A stretch of 6,820 nucleotides of DNA, taken from Saprospiraceae bacterium. Lineage in GTDB: Bacteria > Bacteroidota > Bacteroidia > Chitinophagales > Saprospiraceae. Numbering within the stretch: the stretch's first letter is position 1; each line of letters begins with the position of its first letter. Both the position numbers and the translations under genes were made by a program. This document shows positions 1-6,461 of the stretch, one piece after another. The notes beneath the pieces are model-generated. The model had not been told where the DNA came from. It saw only the letters and a program-made list of their open reading frames with translations, and searched no databases. The stretch is from the NCBI GenBank assembly GCA_947441325.1, contig CANETR010000111.1:1-6820 (forward strand), in the 5' to 3' direction.

Positions 1-483
1 AGACGCGGCATATGGATAAACAGAGCGGCACGCCGAACCCGAAGCAAGGCGGGAGAAATAGGACGCCCTGCGATAAAACATTTCTTCGGCAGGCAATGTG
101 TAAGCAACTTGCTGTTCCATTCGACAAAGACAAAGGGCCAATGCACTCATTGAAGAAGCCGAAGAAGCTATACCAGCAGAATGGGGAAATGAATTATGTG
201 AATGTATTATCAAGTGATATTCCTTCAAAAAGGGTAATTCATCAGAAACGGCATTCAGGAATTTTAAAATCCGTTTTCCAAATGCTTCATTTGCTTTACC
301 TTCAAAGTAAAAATCGAGGGTAATTTCGCTATTATCTGCTTTCTCAAGGTACTCTAAACTGGTTTCGGAATAGGCATTGTCAAGTGTTAGACTGATTGAA
401 GCATTGCGTGGTAGCTGTCGGCCAAATTTACCCCAGTATTTTACTATGGCCAGATTGGAAGGACTACGGAATGTTATTTTCAT
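1..483 (-). CDS. mvaD: Diphosphomevalonate decarboxylase, N-terminal part (runs off the left edge)
   Basis: This enzyme uses ATP to decarboxylate mevalonate 5-diphosphate to isopentenyl diphosphate, the last step of the classical mevalonate pathway, in the cytoplasm. I translated 161 codons from the ATG at 481-483 to base 1 with no stop. Family hallmarks appear in order: SNLAIVKYWGK (residues 9-19), PRNASISLTL (25-34), the GHMP-kinase-fold phosphate loop PHSAGIASSASS (100-111), and SRLASGSACRS (144-154), equivalent to the family's GSGSACRS segment. The usual length is about 320-400 residues, so slightly under half is present; the catalytic Asp and C-terminal domain lie outside the window. The start is the first Met before the conserved core and has no Shine-Dalgarno sequence, as is usual in Bacteroidota. 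It follows the AtuA-family gene by 76 bases on the same strand, with an octamer repeat array between them. The family call is firm from motifs; cotranscription is inferred. Confidence 0.95.
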   Translation of the reverse strand, partial: MKITFRSPSNLAIVKYWGKFGRQLPRNASISLTLDNAYSETSLEYLEKADNSEITLDFYFEGKANEAFGKRILKFLNAVSDELPFLKEYHLIIHSHNSFPHSAGIASSASSMSALALCLCRMEQQVAYTLPAEEMFYRRASYFSRLASGSACRSVYPYAAS

Positions 484-492
484 GGATGTATA

Positions 493-540
493 TGAAAGAA
501 TGAAAGAATGAAAGAATGAAAGAGTGAAAGAGTGAAAGAT
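493..540. repeat. Six-copy 8-bp tandem repeat upstream of mvaD
   Basis: Six consecutive octamers are visible: three tgaaagaa, two tgaaagag and one tgaaagat. On the transcribed strand they read as TTCTTTCA or CTCTTTCA, a polypyrimidine-rich leader ending about 10 bases before the mvaD start codon. The first three copies are identical and the variants are grouped, which suggests recent unit duplication. The array fills most of the spacer between the AtuA-family stop and mvaD. Copy number could alter the leader length, but the repeat lies outside any coding frame, so it would not switch a protein on or off by frameshift. Confidence 0.95.
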
Positions 541-559
541 GTGATATAAATTCTGATTT

Positions 560-1948
560 CTAATAAATCGTAACTTTTTCGACCACCAGTTCTCTAGGAA
601 TTAAGATAGGAAATAAACCCAATCTGATACTTCCGCTTTTTCCCCAATTCATACTAGCGGCAATACCCGGAGGGCCATTCAAACCCAGACTGACAACTGC
701 TTGAATCATCATTTTTCCTATATCGGGATGTTTGTGTTTTATGGCAATGCGCAAACCTATTTCATTCATTTGCTCAATAAATTCAGTGGATGGTTTTGGA
801 GCAGCCTCTTCATGAATGCCGTTAAGACCTAGATAGTTGATTCTAATTTCATCATATTTAAAAGGCAGCATATCCCAAATTTCACGGGCTGCTTTCTCAA
901 ATGCAAGTGCTTTATCATAGGCATAGGGCCAGGAAAAATAGAAAATCTGTTCACTAAGATATCCTTCCATCTGCCCTACACAAAGTTTAAGCTGTTCAGG
1001 TTTGGGTAGCCCTTTGGCTCCATATACTTTTACCATATCGGGACCTGCCTCTTCAACTCTAATAGAAGTAAAATCAACCGTAACATCGGGTGTAATATAG
1101 GCTGCAGGATTATGAATTTCATATACCAGTTGTTCCCTTATTGTATTTCGGCTAATTTTTCCTCCACTGCCCTCAACCTTTGTAATAGTTGCAGAGCCAT
1201 TTTCCTGAACATGGGCAATTGGATAACCCAATGTGCTAAAATCATAGTTTCGGCCAATCCACTCGCTGTAGGCATTTCCTCCAGATGCCTGCCCGCCACA
1301 CTCGAGAATATGACCAACCATAATGCCATTGGCCAATTTATTCAATTCATCCTGACTCAATTCTCCCTCAAGATTCCATCCGAATTCATGGGCAAGAATA
1401 CCAAGCGCGAGGCAAGGATCGGCAACCCTTCCGGCCAGAATTAGATTGGCACCCTTGTCGAGCGCTTCTTTTACTGATTTTGCACCTATATAAACATTTG
1501 CATGGGTGGGCTCATACTTTGAGTTTCTATAATCATCTCCACTATCCATATTCAAAAGTGGCAGCTCTGAATCTTTAAGTTCATCCAATCTGCCCATAAA
1601 GTCATCGCCATCAATTACAGCAATTTTAACATGCTCTATTCCTTGACTTTTCAAAATTTCAAGGACTTTTCTAGCAGCTGCATGTGGATTCAGACCACCT
1701 GAATTGGAAACAATACGAATGCCTTGTGCAAAGGCTAGTGGATATAACTTTTTAGCATAAAGTTCAATATCACGGGCATATCCCATTTCGGGATCTTTTA
1801 ATTTATCTTTCTGTAAAATAGACAGGGTAAGCTCAGAAAGTGCGTCCTGCATTAGATAATCGGCAGCAGATGACATTGCAACAGCTAAAGCTCCCAAAGG
1901 ACTGTCGCCATAAAAACCTTGAACGCCGGCAATTCGGACAGTTTTCAT
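560..1948 (-). CDS. DUF1446 / acyclic terpene utilisation AtuA-family protein
   Basis: The 462-residue product matches the DUF1446 (AtuA) family over its length. Visible family segments are an N-terminal GFYGDSP (11-17), DALSELTLSIL (35-45), SNSGGLNPHAA (81-91), a DGDDF motif (113-117), LAGRVADP (171-178), GHILECGGQASGG (212-224), EGSGGKIS (259-266) and EQLVYEIHNPAAYITPDV (272-289). The size fits a complete copy. AtuA is named from the Pseudomonas gene cluster for citronellol and geraniol breakdown, but its reaction there is not settled as far as I know, so no reaction is assigned. No signal peptide or membrane segment is seen, so it is probably cytoplasmic. Its ATG overlaps the stop of the preceding lipoprotein gene (ATGA), implying translational coupling. 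The neighbouring mvaD makes a link to isoprenoid metabolism attractive but unproven. The stop is TAG. Confidence 0.92.
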   Translation of the reverse strand: MKTVRIAGVQGFYGDSPLGALAVAMSSAADYLMQDALSELTLSILQKDKLKDPEMGYARDIELYAKKLYPLAFAQGIRIVSNSGGLNPHAAARKVLEILKSQGIEHVKIAVIDGDDFMGRLDELKDSELPLLNMDSGDDYRNSKYEPTHANVYIGAKSVKEALDKGANLILAGRVADPCLALGILAHEFGWNLEGELSQDELNKLANGIMVGHILECGGQASGGNAYSEWIGRNYDFSTLGYPIAHVQENGSATITKVEGSGGKISRNTIREQLVYEIHNPAAYITPDVTVDFTSIRVEEAGPDMVKVYGAKGLPKPEQLKLCVGQMEGYLSEQIFYFSWPYAYDKALAFEKAAREIWDMLPFKYDEIRINYLGLNGIHEEAAPKPSTEFIEQMNEIGLRIAIKHKHPDIGKMMIQAVVSLGLNGPPGIAASMNWGKSGSIRLGLFPILIPRELVVEKVTIY

Positions 1949-2493
1949 TTTTTTTGTTTTTTACAGCCGAAACTGTTTTCAATTATATCATAATCGGCTT
2001 TCTGCTTTGCGGCTACATCAGCATTCTGTAAATAAGCAATCATAACAGTTCTATCACAGCTTTCCAGATAAAAACAATGCACCTTTCCAACATTTTTGAT
2101 GCCCAAAAGATTTACATCAAAATTTGCACACAAAGCCTTGTGTCCTCCGTATTCTTCATAAGCTGGCTTAGCAAACTTGATATCTCCAGCAAGAAATGCC
2201 GGCTCACTCATATAGGTTTCAATCGCAAAATTACAGACAGTATCCAAAGGTATTTTGCCATGGTTCCATTCAATAAAGGCATCAGCGCTCGCACCATGGC
2301 CTTCCTTGCTCAGCGACATAAAAAAGAAATTTGATTCTGTGCTGTCAATTTCATCAATTTTCCAATAATTAGGTAGCTTAAAACTAATTCCTTCCCGTTG
2401 AAAAACCTCACAGCACTTTTTTTCACAGGATGAAAAAAAACAGCATGTCGCGAAGAATAATAAAATAAAAAAGGTGTATTGCTTGATATTCAT
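1945..2493 (-). CDS. Small cysteine-rich lipoprotein, possible PsbP/DcrB-like fold
   Basis: This 182-residue protein starts with Lys4, a hydrophobic stretch at about 7-20 and a lipobox-like FSSC with lipidation predicted at Cys23, so it should be anchored in the envelope. The rest, from GISFKLPNYWKID (35-47) to DYDIIENSFGC (168-178), has the layout of PsbP/DcrB/Mog1-type small domains: an opening strand followed by P..W, a Gly-containing middle (YGGHKA, 115-120), and a closing helix ending in SF. That fold call is pattern-based and tentative. Cysteines are frequent: five lie between 17 and 28, with others at 87, 122, 140, 146 and 177. The gene ends in a CAA-AAA-AAA-TGA context whose last bases form the start of the AtuA-family gene. 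It follows an intrinsic terminator, so it probably begins a transcript. The precise role is unknown. Confidence 0.8.
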   Translation of the reverse strand: MNIKQYTFFILLFFATCCFFSSCEKKCCEVFQREGISFKLPNYWKIDEIDSTESNFFFMSLSKEGHGASADAFIEWNHGKIPLDTVCNFAIETYMSEPAFLAGDIKFAKPAYEEYGGHKALCANFDVNLLGIKNVGKVHCFYLESCDRTVMIAYLQNADVAAKQKADYDIIENSFGCKKQKK

Positions 2494-2514
2494 GATATTT
2501 TCTAAAAATTCATG

Positions 2515-2522
2515 TAAAATTA
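2515..2522 (-). promoter_or_regulatory. Weak candidate -7 box for the small lipoprotein / AtuA / mvaD unit
   Basis: On the minus strand this octamer reads TAATTTTA, matching the Bacteroidota -7 consensus TAnnTTTG at all but the last position, and it lies 21 bases before the ATG at 2493. No clear TTG box is seen at the expected distance upstream. A promoter is expected here because an intrinsic terminator closes the previous gene, but in such AT-rich sequence a match of this quality could be chance. Confidence 0.25.
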
Positions 2523-2562
2523 CTGACTATAAGCGAGAAATTCATATTTATTTGGTCCTGGC

Positions 2563-2587
2563 AAAAAAAAAGCAGGATAAACCCTGC
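2563..2587 (-). terminator. Rho-independent terminator after the duplicated-domain lipoprotein gene
   Basis: Read on the minus strand, a GCAGG stem (2583-2587), a six-base loop (2577-2582) and a CCTGC stem (2572-2576) are followed directly by nine T residues (2563-2571). This is a standard intrinsic terminator layout with a short but GC-rich stem. It lies about 30 bases beyond the stop codon of the gene ending at 2619 and separates it from the lipoprotein/AtuA/mvaD group. The left stem arm can also pair with TCCTG at 2556-2560, giving a competing fold with a larger loop. Confidence 0.85.
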
Positions 2588-2600
2588 CACATATACTGAA

Positions 2601-2622
2601 ATAGTCTTGCGAAAAAGACTAT
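2601..2622. repeat. 8-bp inverted repeat spanning the stop codon of the 312-residue lipoprotein gene
   Basis: ATAGTCTT (2601-2608) and AAGACTAT (2615-2622) are perfect reverse complements around a six-base spacer. The right arm contains the TAG stop codon (2619-2621) of the minus-strand gene. It lies just before the intrinsic terminator at 2563-2587, so the transcript would end in two hairpins in a row. This one has no T-tract directly behind it, so it is more likely a 3'-end stabilising or auxiliary hairpin than a terminator. Confidence 0.7.
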
Positions 2623-3557
2623 GCCGATGGCTTATCAGAAACTTGTTTATTATTTCTCAGATGAATCCTGAAGATATAGTCAGCAGACTCCTCTCCCAAA
2701 ACTTTTTCAATTTGCGAATTTGTTTTTATTAGACCCATTGGAATCTTTTTATTGCTAATTTGTTTGTGCCCAATCATATTTTGAAGATACTCGTTCATCA
2801 GGTACAGATAATTGTCTGACTTTTCTCCCAAACGTATATTTTTTCTGAATTCAACTCCTTTGTCTAAGGCTATGCAATTTAGTTCAACAATTACATCGGC
2901 ATTCTGTATCATCATTTTCAAATCATCGGGCAAATTATTCCACCAAAACTGAATGCTATGTATATTTTGAGTACTGATGCCAGATCTCGAAACACTTAAA
3001 CTGCTTGAAAATTGGGAGAGCTTTGTTGGCAGTTTGATATAAGGAATAATACTAGTTGACGCAGATGACGAAAGGGCACTAGATGTTTCAACTTCACTTG
3101 TTTTTACAGTAAAAGTCATACCGGTTGATTCACCGATTATTTTCTCCAGAGCTGCTCCTGTGTTTTCAATTCTACTGTCAGTTATTTCGGGTGTCAATTC
3201 TGTTTTGACAACAGATTGAACATTTGTAACCAATTCAATTTCAACTTCCTGAGCTTTAATTTTATTTTGTAGTGGCTGTGGCAGACTATCCCACCACTTT
3301 TTCAATTGTATTAAGTTTGCCTCAGAAACTTTTACTTCTTTTATTTCTGCATTGTCGAGTTGCAGATTCACCGCATGTTCCTCCAGTTTATATTTGAGCG
3401 ATACATTATCGCGGTTTTCTTCAGCAACTATGTCAGTTTTTGTCAGTTTGTCAGTTTCTTCAATGACAAAATCAGTATCCGCTACAGGTTTTTGATTCCC
3501 ACTACAAGAAAGTAGCAAGGCCAAAAGCACGATATGAGATAGATTTTTCATAAACAT
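2619..3557 (-). CDS. Lipoprotein with two copies of an unrecognised WW-x-x-LP domain
   Basis: I do not recognise this 312-residue protein. It has a lipoprotein signal: a hydrophobic stretch (8-17) followed by LLLSC with the lipidated residue at Cys18. A second in-frame ATG at codon 3 gives MKNLSHIV and may be the true start. The mature protein contains an internal duplication. Copy 1 has LKKWWDSLPQPLQNKI then VEIELV (85-110) and LEKIIGES (137-144). Copy 2 has IQFWWNNLPDDLKMMI then VIVELN (202-227) and IEKVLGEE (283-290), with about 29 extra residues between its two motifs. A Ser-rich linker (156-190) joins them. The gene has its own -7 box and terminator, so it is probably transcribed alone. 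No catalytic motif is seen; a structural or binding role in the envelope is plausible. The residue after Cys18 is Ser and no acidic surface-export signal follows. Confidence 0.85.
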   Translation of the reverse strand: MFMKNLSHIVLLALLLSCSGNQKPVADTDFVIEETDKLTKTDIVAEENRDNVSLKYKLEEHAVNLQLDNAEIKEVKVSEANLIQLKKWWDSLPQPLQNKIKAQEVEIELVTNVQSVVKTELTPEITDSRIENTGAALEKIIGESTGMTFTVKTSEVETSSALSSSASTSIIPYIKLPTKLSQFSSSLSVSRSGISTQNIHSIQFWWNNLPDDLKMMIQNADVIVELNCIALDKGVEFRKNIRLGEKSDNYLYLMNEYLQNMIGHKQISNKKIPMGLIKTNSQIEKVLGEESADYIFRIHLRNNKQVSDKPSA

Positions 3558-3591
3558 AGCCTGATAAGCTTTAAAATTACATATGACATTG

Positions 3592-3599
3592 CAAATATA
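3592..3599 (-). promoter_or_regulatory. Bacteroidota-type -7 promoter box for the duplicated-domain lipoprotein gene
   Basis: On the minus strand the octamer reads TATATTTG, a perfect match to the Bacteroidota -7 consensus TAnnTTTG. It lies 34 bases ahead of the ATG at 3557, or 40 ahead of the alternative ATG at 3551, leaving room for a short leader. A TTG at plus-strand positions 3613-3615 is closer than the usual spacing of about 19 bases, so the -33 element is weak. Its position after the protease gene supports separate transcription of the lipoprotein gene. Confidence 0.5.
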
Positions 3600-3616
3600 A
3601 TACCTGTTAGAACAAC

Positions 3617-3642
3617 GTTAAAATATTTTGGTTTATTTTAAC
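3617..3642. repeat. 9-bp AT-rich inverted repeat spanning the protease stop codon
   Basis: GTTAAAATA (3617-3625) and TATTTTAAC (3634-3642) are perfect reverse complements with an eight-base spacer. The TAA stop of the minus-strand protease gene (3633-3635) overlaps the spacer end and one arm. On the transcribed strand no T-run follows the hairpin, so it is not a standard intrinsic terminator. The stem is nearly all A-T pairs and would be weak. Confidence 0.6.
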
Positions 3643-5156
3643 AAAAAAGTAACAGCAGACATTGGTTGTATAAGATTTCCGGTTTCTGCGGGAGATTTTG
3701 TCTTTTTACCAGTCTTTTCCAATATTTGGAACGCAGTTTCTGTATTAAGGGTTGGGTCGATTGCTTTCATTAAACCTAATAATCCTGCGACATAGGGTGT
3801 AGCCATAGAAGTTCCACTCATAAAACCATATTTCGAATCGGGCAATGTAGAGAAGATATCAACACCTGGAGCAGCCAGAGCCATTTTAATTTTAGTGACT
3901 TCATTTGAAAAGGATGCTTTTTGATTATTTTCATCAGTGGCCGCAACTGCTATTACTCCTTCTATCGAAGCCGGAACTTTTTTACTAGCATCGCTGTCTT
4001 CATTTCCTGCAGCTGCAACAACGATAACTCTTTTTTTCGATGCATACTCAATCGCTTCTCTGTAAGCAATTTGTGCCGCATCATTTGAAGGTCCACCCAA
4101 TGACATAGAAATCACATCGGCACCATTGTCAACTGCCAAAATCATCGCTCTGATAATATTACGTTGTGTTGTTCCTCCGCTTCGGGAAAAGACTTGAATA
4201 GAGGTTATTTCTATAAATTCATTAGATGGGGCAAAGGATGCTATACCCTTTCTGTTGTTGGAAACTGCAGCTGCTATGCCGGCACAATGTGTGCCATGCC
4301 CCTGAGGATCTTCATCGTATTCTGTTCGGGTTGAGATAAAGTTGGCACTCAAATCCGGATGATTTGCTTCAACACCGGTATCAATAATGGCAATTTTGGC
4401 TTTTTTGCGGGCTTTTATTTTATTCTGCGACAAGAAAAGATGCAGGCTATCGAGTTGTAGAATTTCTGTTGTCCAGACCTTATCCAAAAGCGGATCATTT
4501 AAAACAGCAGAACCAATTCCCTTTTTCTGTTTTGAACTTTTCTGAGGTTCATAGAGGGTTACAATTTCATTTTGTTCAATGGCATCTACCTGTCCGCTAT
4601 TTTTTAAGGCTTTGATTATAAGGTCAAAATTCTTCAATTGATTATCGGGAATATTTACGACGATATAATCATCCAAATCCGTATTATCGCCATTTTTTAG
4701 CTCGAAGGCAGGCTCACAGTGCAGATGGTATTTTTTCAATATTGAGCTAATCTCAGCAGAAGTTTTTCCAGGCTTCATTTCTACCAATAGCTCAAAATTA
4801 GGGTCAAGGCCTTTTATGTTTGAAAATCTTGGATTGTTCAAAAATGGAATTCCAGGAAAACTGGGCATTTGCCAAAGGCCAATCAAAGCAGCTGCCAAAA
4901 GCAACACAAAAAGTATCTTGTTGGAACTGAAAATATTTAAAGTAAATCCTCCAACAAATAAAATTATTATTCCAATTAGGAATTTAATCAACCCAAATGG
5001 CCAGGGACTTAATATATGAAATGCCGAATAGAAAAGGAAGGAAACGGCAAAGGCTGTTCCGAAATACTTACGAATCTCTTTATTGTCTTTGAATAGCAGC
5101 CAAAGAGACAAACTGGCAAAAGTTACCAAAAAAACAAGGTTAATGTAAGAGGGCAT
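3633..5156 (-). CDS. Membrane-anchored S8 (subtilisin-family) serine protease with four N-terminal helices
   Basis: The 507-residue protein has a complete catalytic set: Asp259 in IIDTG, His287 in GHGTH (286-290), the oxyanion Asn385 in AAAGN, and Ser450 in SGTSMATP (447-454). The N-terminus is unusual. Instead of a cleavable signal peptide it carries about four hydrophobic helices (roughly 4-22, 32-50, 55-76 and 80-97). Basic residues after the first (KDNKEIRK, 23-30) suggest that loop is cytoplasmic, which would place the protease domain in the periplasm. Residues 120-203 resemble an inhibitor-I9-like propeptide: EMKPGKTSAEISSILKKY, then a YIVVNIP strand and VDAIEQNEIVTLYEP. Catalytic residues run from about 253 to 485, with no added C-terminal sorting domain. 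It follows the ketoacyl synthase gene by 30 bases and is probably in the same transcript. The substrate is unknown; active membrane-anchored peptidase is a strong inference from intact residues. Confidence 0.95.
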   Translation of the reverse strand: MPSYINLVFLVTFASLSLWLLFKDNKEIRKYFGTAFAVSFLFYSAFHILSPWPFGLIKFLIGIIILFVGGFTLNIFSSNKILFVLLLAAALIGLWQMPSFPGIPFLNNPRFSNIKGLDPNFELLVEMKPGKTSAEISSILKKYHLHCEPAFELKNGDNTDLDDYIVVNIPDNQLKNFDLIIKALKNSGQVDAIEQNEIVTLYEPQKSSKQKKGIGSAVLNDPLLDKVWTTEILQLDSLHLFLSQNKIKARKKAKIAIIDTGVEANHPDLSANFISTRTEYDEDPQGHGTHCAGIAAAVSNNRKGIASFAPSNEFIEITSIQVFSRSGGTTQRNIIRAMILAVDNGADVISMSLGGPSNDAAQIAYREAIEYASKKRVIVVAAAGNEDSDASKKVPASIEGVIAVAATDENNQKASFSNEVTKIKMALAAPGVDIFSTLPDSKYGFMSGTSMATPYVAGLLGLMKAIDPTLNTETAFQILEKTGKKTKSPAETGNLIQPMSAVTFLLK

Positions 5157-5186
5157 CTATCGTAACTTTTTCACTTTCAATTATAA

Positions 5187-6461
5187 TTATTTTCCATCCC
5201 ATTTTCTAAAAATTACGCAACTGTTCACATCTCCAAAACCAAAACTGGCCTTGGCTATAATTTTCAAGTCCGGCAAAAGCAGGCCTTCGCCAGGAATACA
5301 GGAAGGATCAATCATATTTGCAATCTCGGGATGTAAATCTTCGCAATTTAATGATGGATGCAGAAAACCATTGTAAAGCTGCAATACTGCCGCAACCGAT
5401 TCAACTGAACCGGCAGCAGACAAACAATGTCCAATCATTGATTTGAGTGAACTGATATAGGGGAAATCTTTTCCTTTTAGGCCTAAGGAACTTGTCCAGG
5501 CAGCAATTTCCCCCGGATCACCCATGGTAGAGGTTAGATGACCCGAAATGGCATCAATGTCTGTGGCTTCAATTTCCGCATTTTTCAAAGCGGCTTTTAT
5601 GCAACGTTCAATGCCTTCAACATTTGGCGCTGTCATTGATCCGCTGTTTCTCTGACCTCCGGAGTTGATATGCCCCCCAAGAATTTCGGCGTAGATTGTA
5701 GCGCCTCGCTCCAGGGCAGATTCCAGACTTTCTATTACCAAAGCTCCTGCCCCACTTCCGGGTACAAATCCCGATGCTGTAGCGCTCATTGGCCTCGATG
5801 CCTGTTCCGGACTATCATTTTGTCTTCGCGTTATCACCCGCATGGAATCGAAGCCTGCCCAAATATATGGCCCTGAGCTATTGCAGCTACCTACCAGCAT
5901 ACGCTTTGCCTGCCCCGACCTGATGCGCTCCAAACCCAAAAGTATGGCTTCAGTACCTGTACTACAGGCCGATGAATTGGAGGAAACCTGATTGCCGAGT
6001 CCGAACAGACCACCCAAATAAGCTGAAATCGCCGATTCCATTGTCTGTTGAACCAGTACCGAACCGATTCTTTTTACATTTCCATCGTCAACTTTATAAA
6101 TACCATCTCGCACTACCTCAATTCCGCAATGCCCTCCACCAAAAACAGCACCAGTTTCCCAATCAGTTTCAGTTGGATGCTCATCCAAACCTGCATGTAG
6201 CCAGGCTTCCTTTGCAGCAATAGCTCCATAAATGAGTCCACTGCCTTGCAGCATTTTTTGCTGTAGTTCGTTGAAATATTTGTTTTTAATTTCATCGGTC
6301 AGTGCTGGAATTCCTCCTACCCTGCAGCCAAAATTGAGCTGTTCCAATTCCTCGATATATCGAATCCCGGATTTCCCATTAAAGATTGCATCTTTGAAAT
6401 CTGATAAGCCCACTGCATTGGGTGCAACTACTCCCAGTCCGGTTATTACAACTCTTTTCAT
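5187..6461 (-). CDS. Beta-ketoacyl-ACP synthase, FabF (KAS II)-type
   Basis: This 424-residue condensing enzyme would extend an acyl chain using malonyl-ACP in the cytoplasm. It begins with the family's typical MKRVVITGLGVVAPNAVG. The catalytic cysteine is Cys166 in SSACSTG, followed by His308 in SGHLTST, Lys340 and His345 in SLKSMIGH, and the C-terminal SFGFGDVN (406-413). The Cys-His-His set is intact, so it is not a chain-length-factor-like inactive partner. Two segments depart from housekeeping FabF: the usual NAHGTST is SGHLTST, and the usual GFGG is GFGD (Asp411). This suggests a specialised pathway such as aryl polyene, flexirubin or another secondary acyl chain, but the sequence alone does not decide. 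The ATG overlaps the stop of the upstream dehydratase gene by four bases (ATGA), and the protease gene starts 30 bases after its TAA stop. Confidence 0.95.
   Translation of the reverse strand: MKRVVITGLGVVAPNAVGLSDFKDAIFNGKSGIRYIEELEQLNFGCRVGGIPALTDEIKNKYFNELQQKMLQGSGLIYGAIAAKEAWLHAGLDEHPTETDWETGAVFGGGHCGIEVVRDGIYKVDDGNVKRIGSVLVQQTMESAISAYLGGLFGLGNQVSSNSSACSTGTEAILLGLERIRSGQAKRMLVGSCNSSGPYIWAGFDSMRVITRRQNDSPEQASRPMSATASGFVPGSGAGALVIESLESALERGATIYAEILGGHINSGGQRNSGSMTAPNVEGIERCIKAALKNAEIEATDIDAISGHLTSTMGDPGEIAAWTSSLGLKGKDFPYISSLKSMIGHCLSAAGSVESVAAVLQLYNGFLHPSLNCEDLHPEIANMIDPSCIPGEGLLLPDLKIIAKASFGFGDVNSCVIFRKWDGK

Noticed and set aside
12..323. Plus-strand open frame of about 100 codons at the left edge
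   Set aside because: It lies opposite the clear diphosphomevalonate decarboxylase frame on the minus strand, and its translation has no recognisable family features.
493..540. Possible CRISPR array
   Set aside because: The units are only 8 bases and directly abutting, with no spacers and no cas genes nearby, so this is a simple tandem repeat.
1112..1444. Plus-strand open frame of 110 codons inside the AtuA-family gene
   Set aside because: It is antisense to a fully conserved DUF1446 region and its translation resembles no known protein.
3617..3642. Hairpin after the protease gene as an intrinsic terminator
   Set aside because: The stem is almost entirely A-T and no T-run follows it on the transcribed strand, so it does not fit the terminator pattern.
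5179..5188. AATTATAATT palindrome between the ketoacyl synthase and protease genes
   Set aside because: It is ten bases of pure A/T in an AT-rich 30-base spacer. It has no GC pairs and no T-tract, and chance is the best explanation.
6113..6295. Minus-strand open frame of 60 codons inside the ketoacyl synthase gene
   Set aside because: It is an alternative frame within an intact, conserved enzyme and shows no independent start context or motif.
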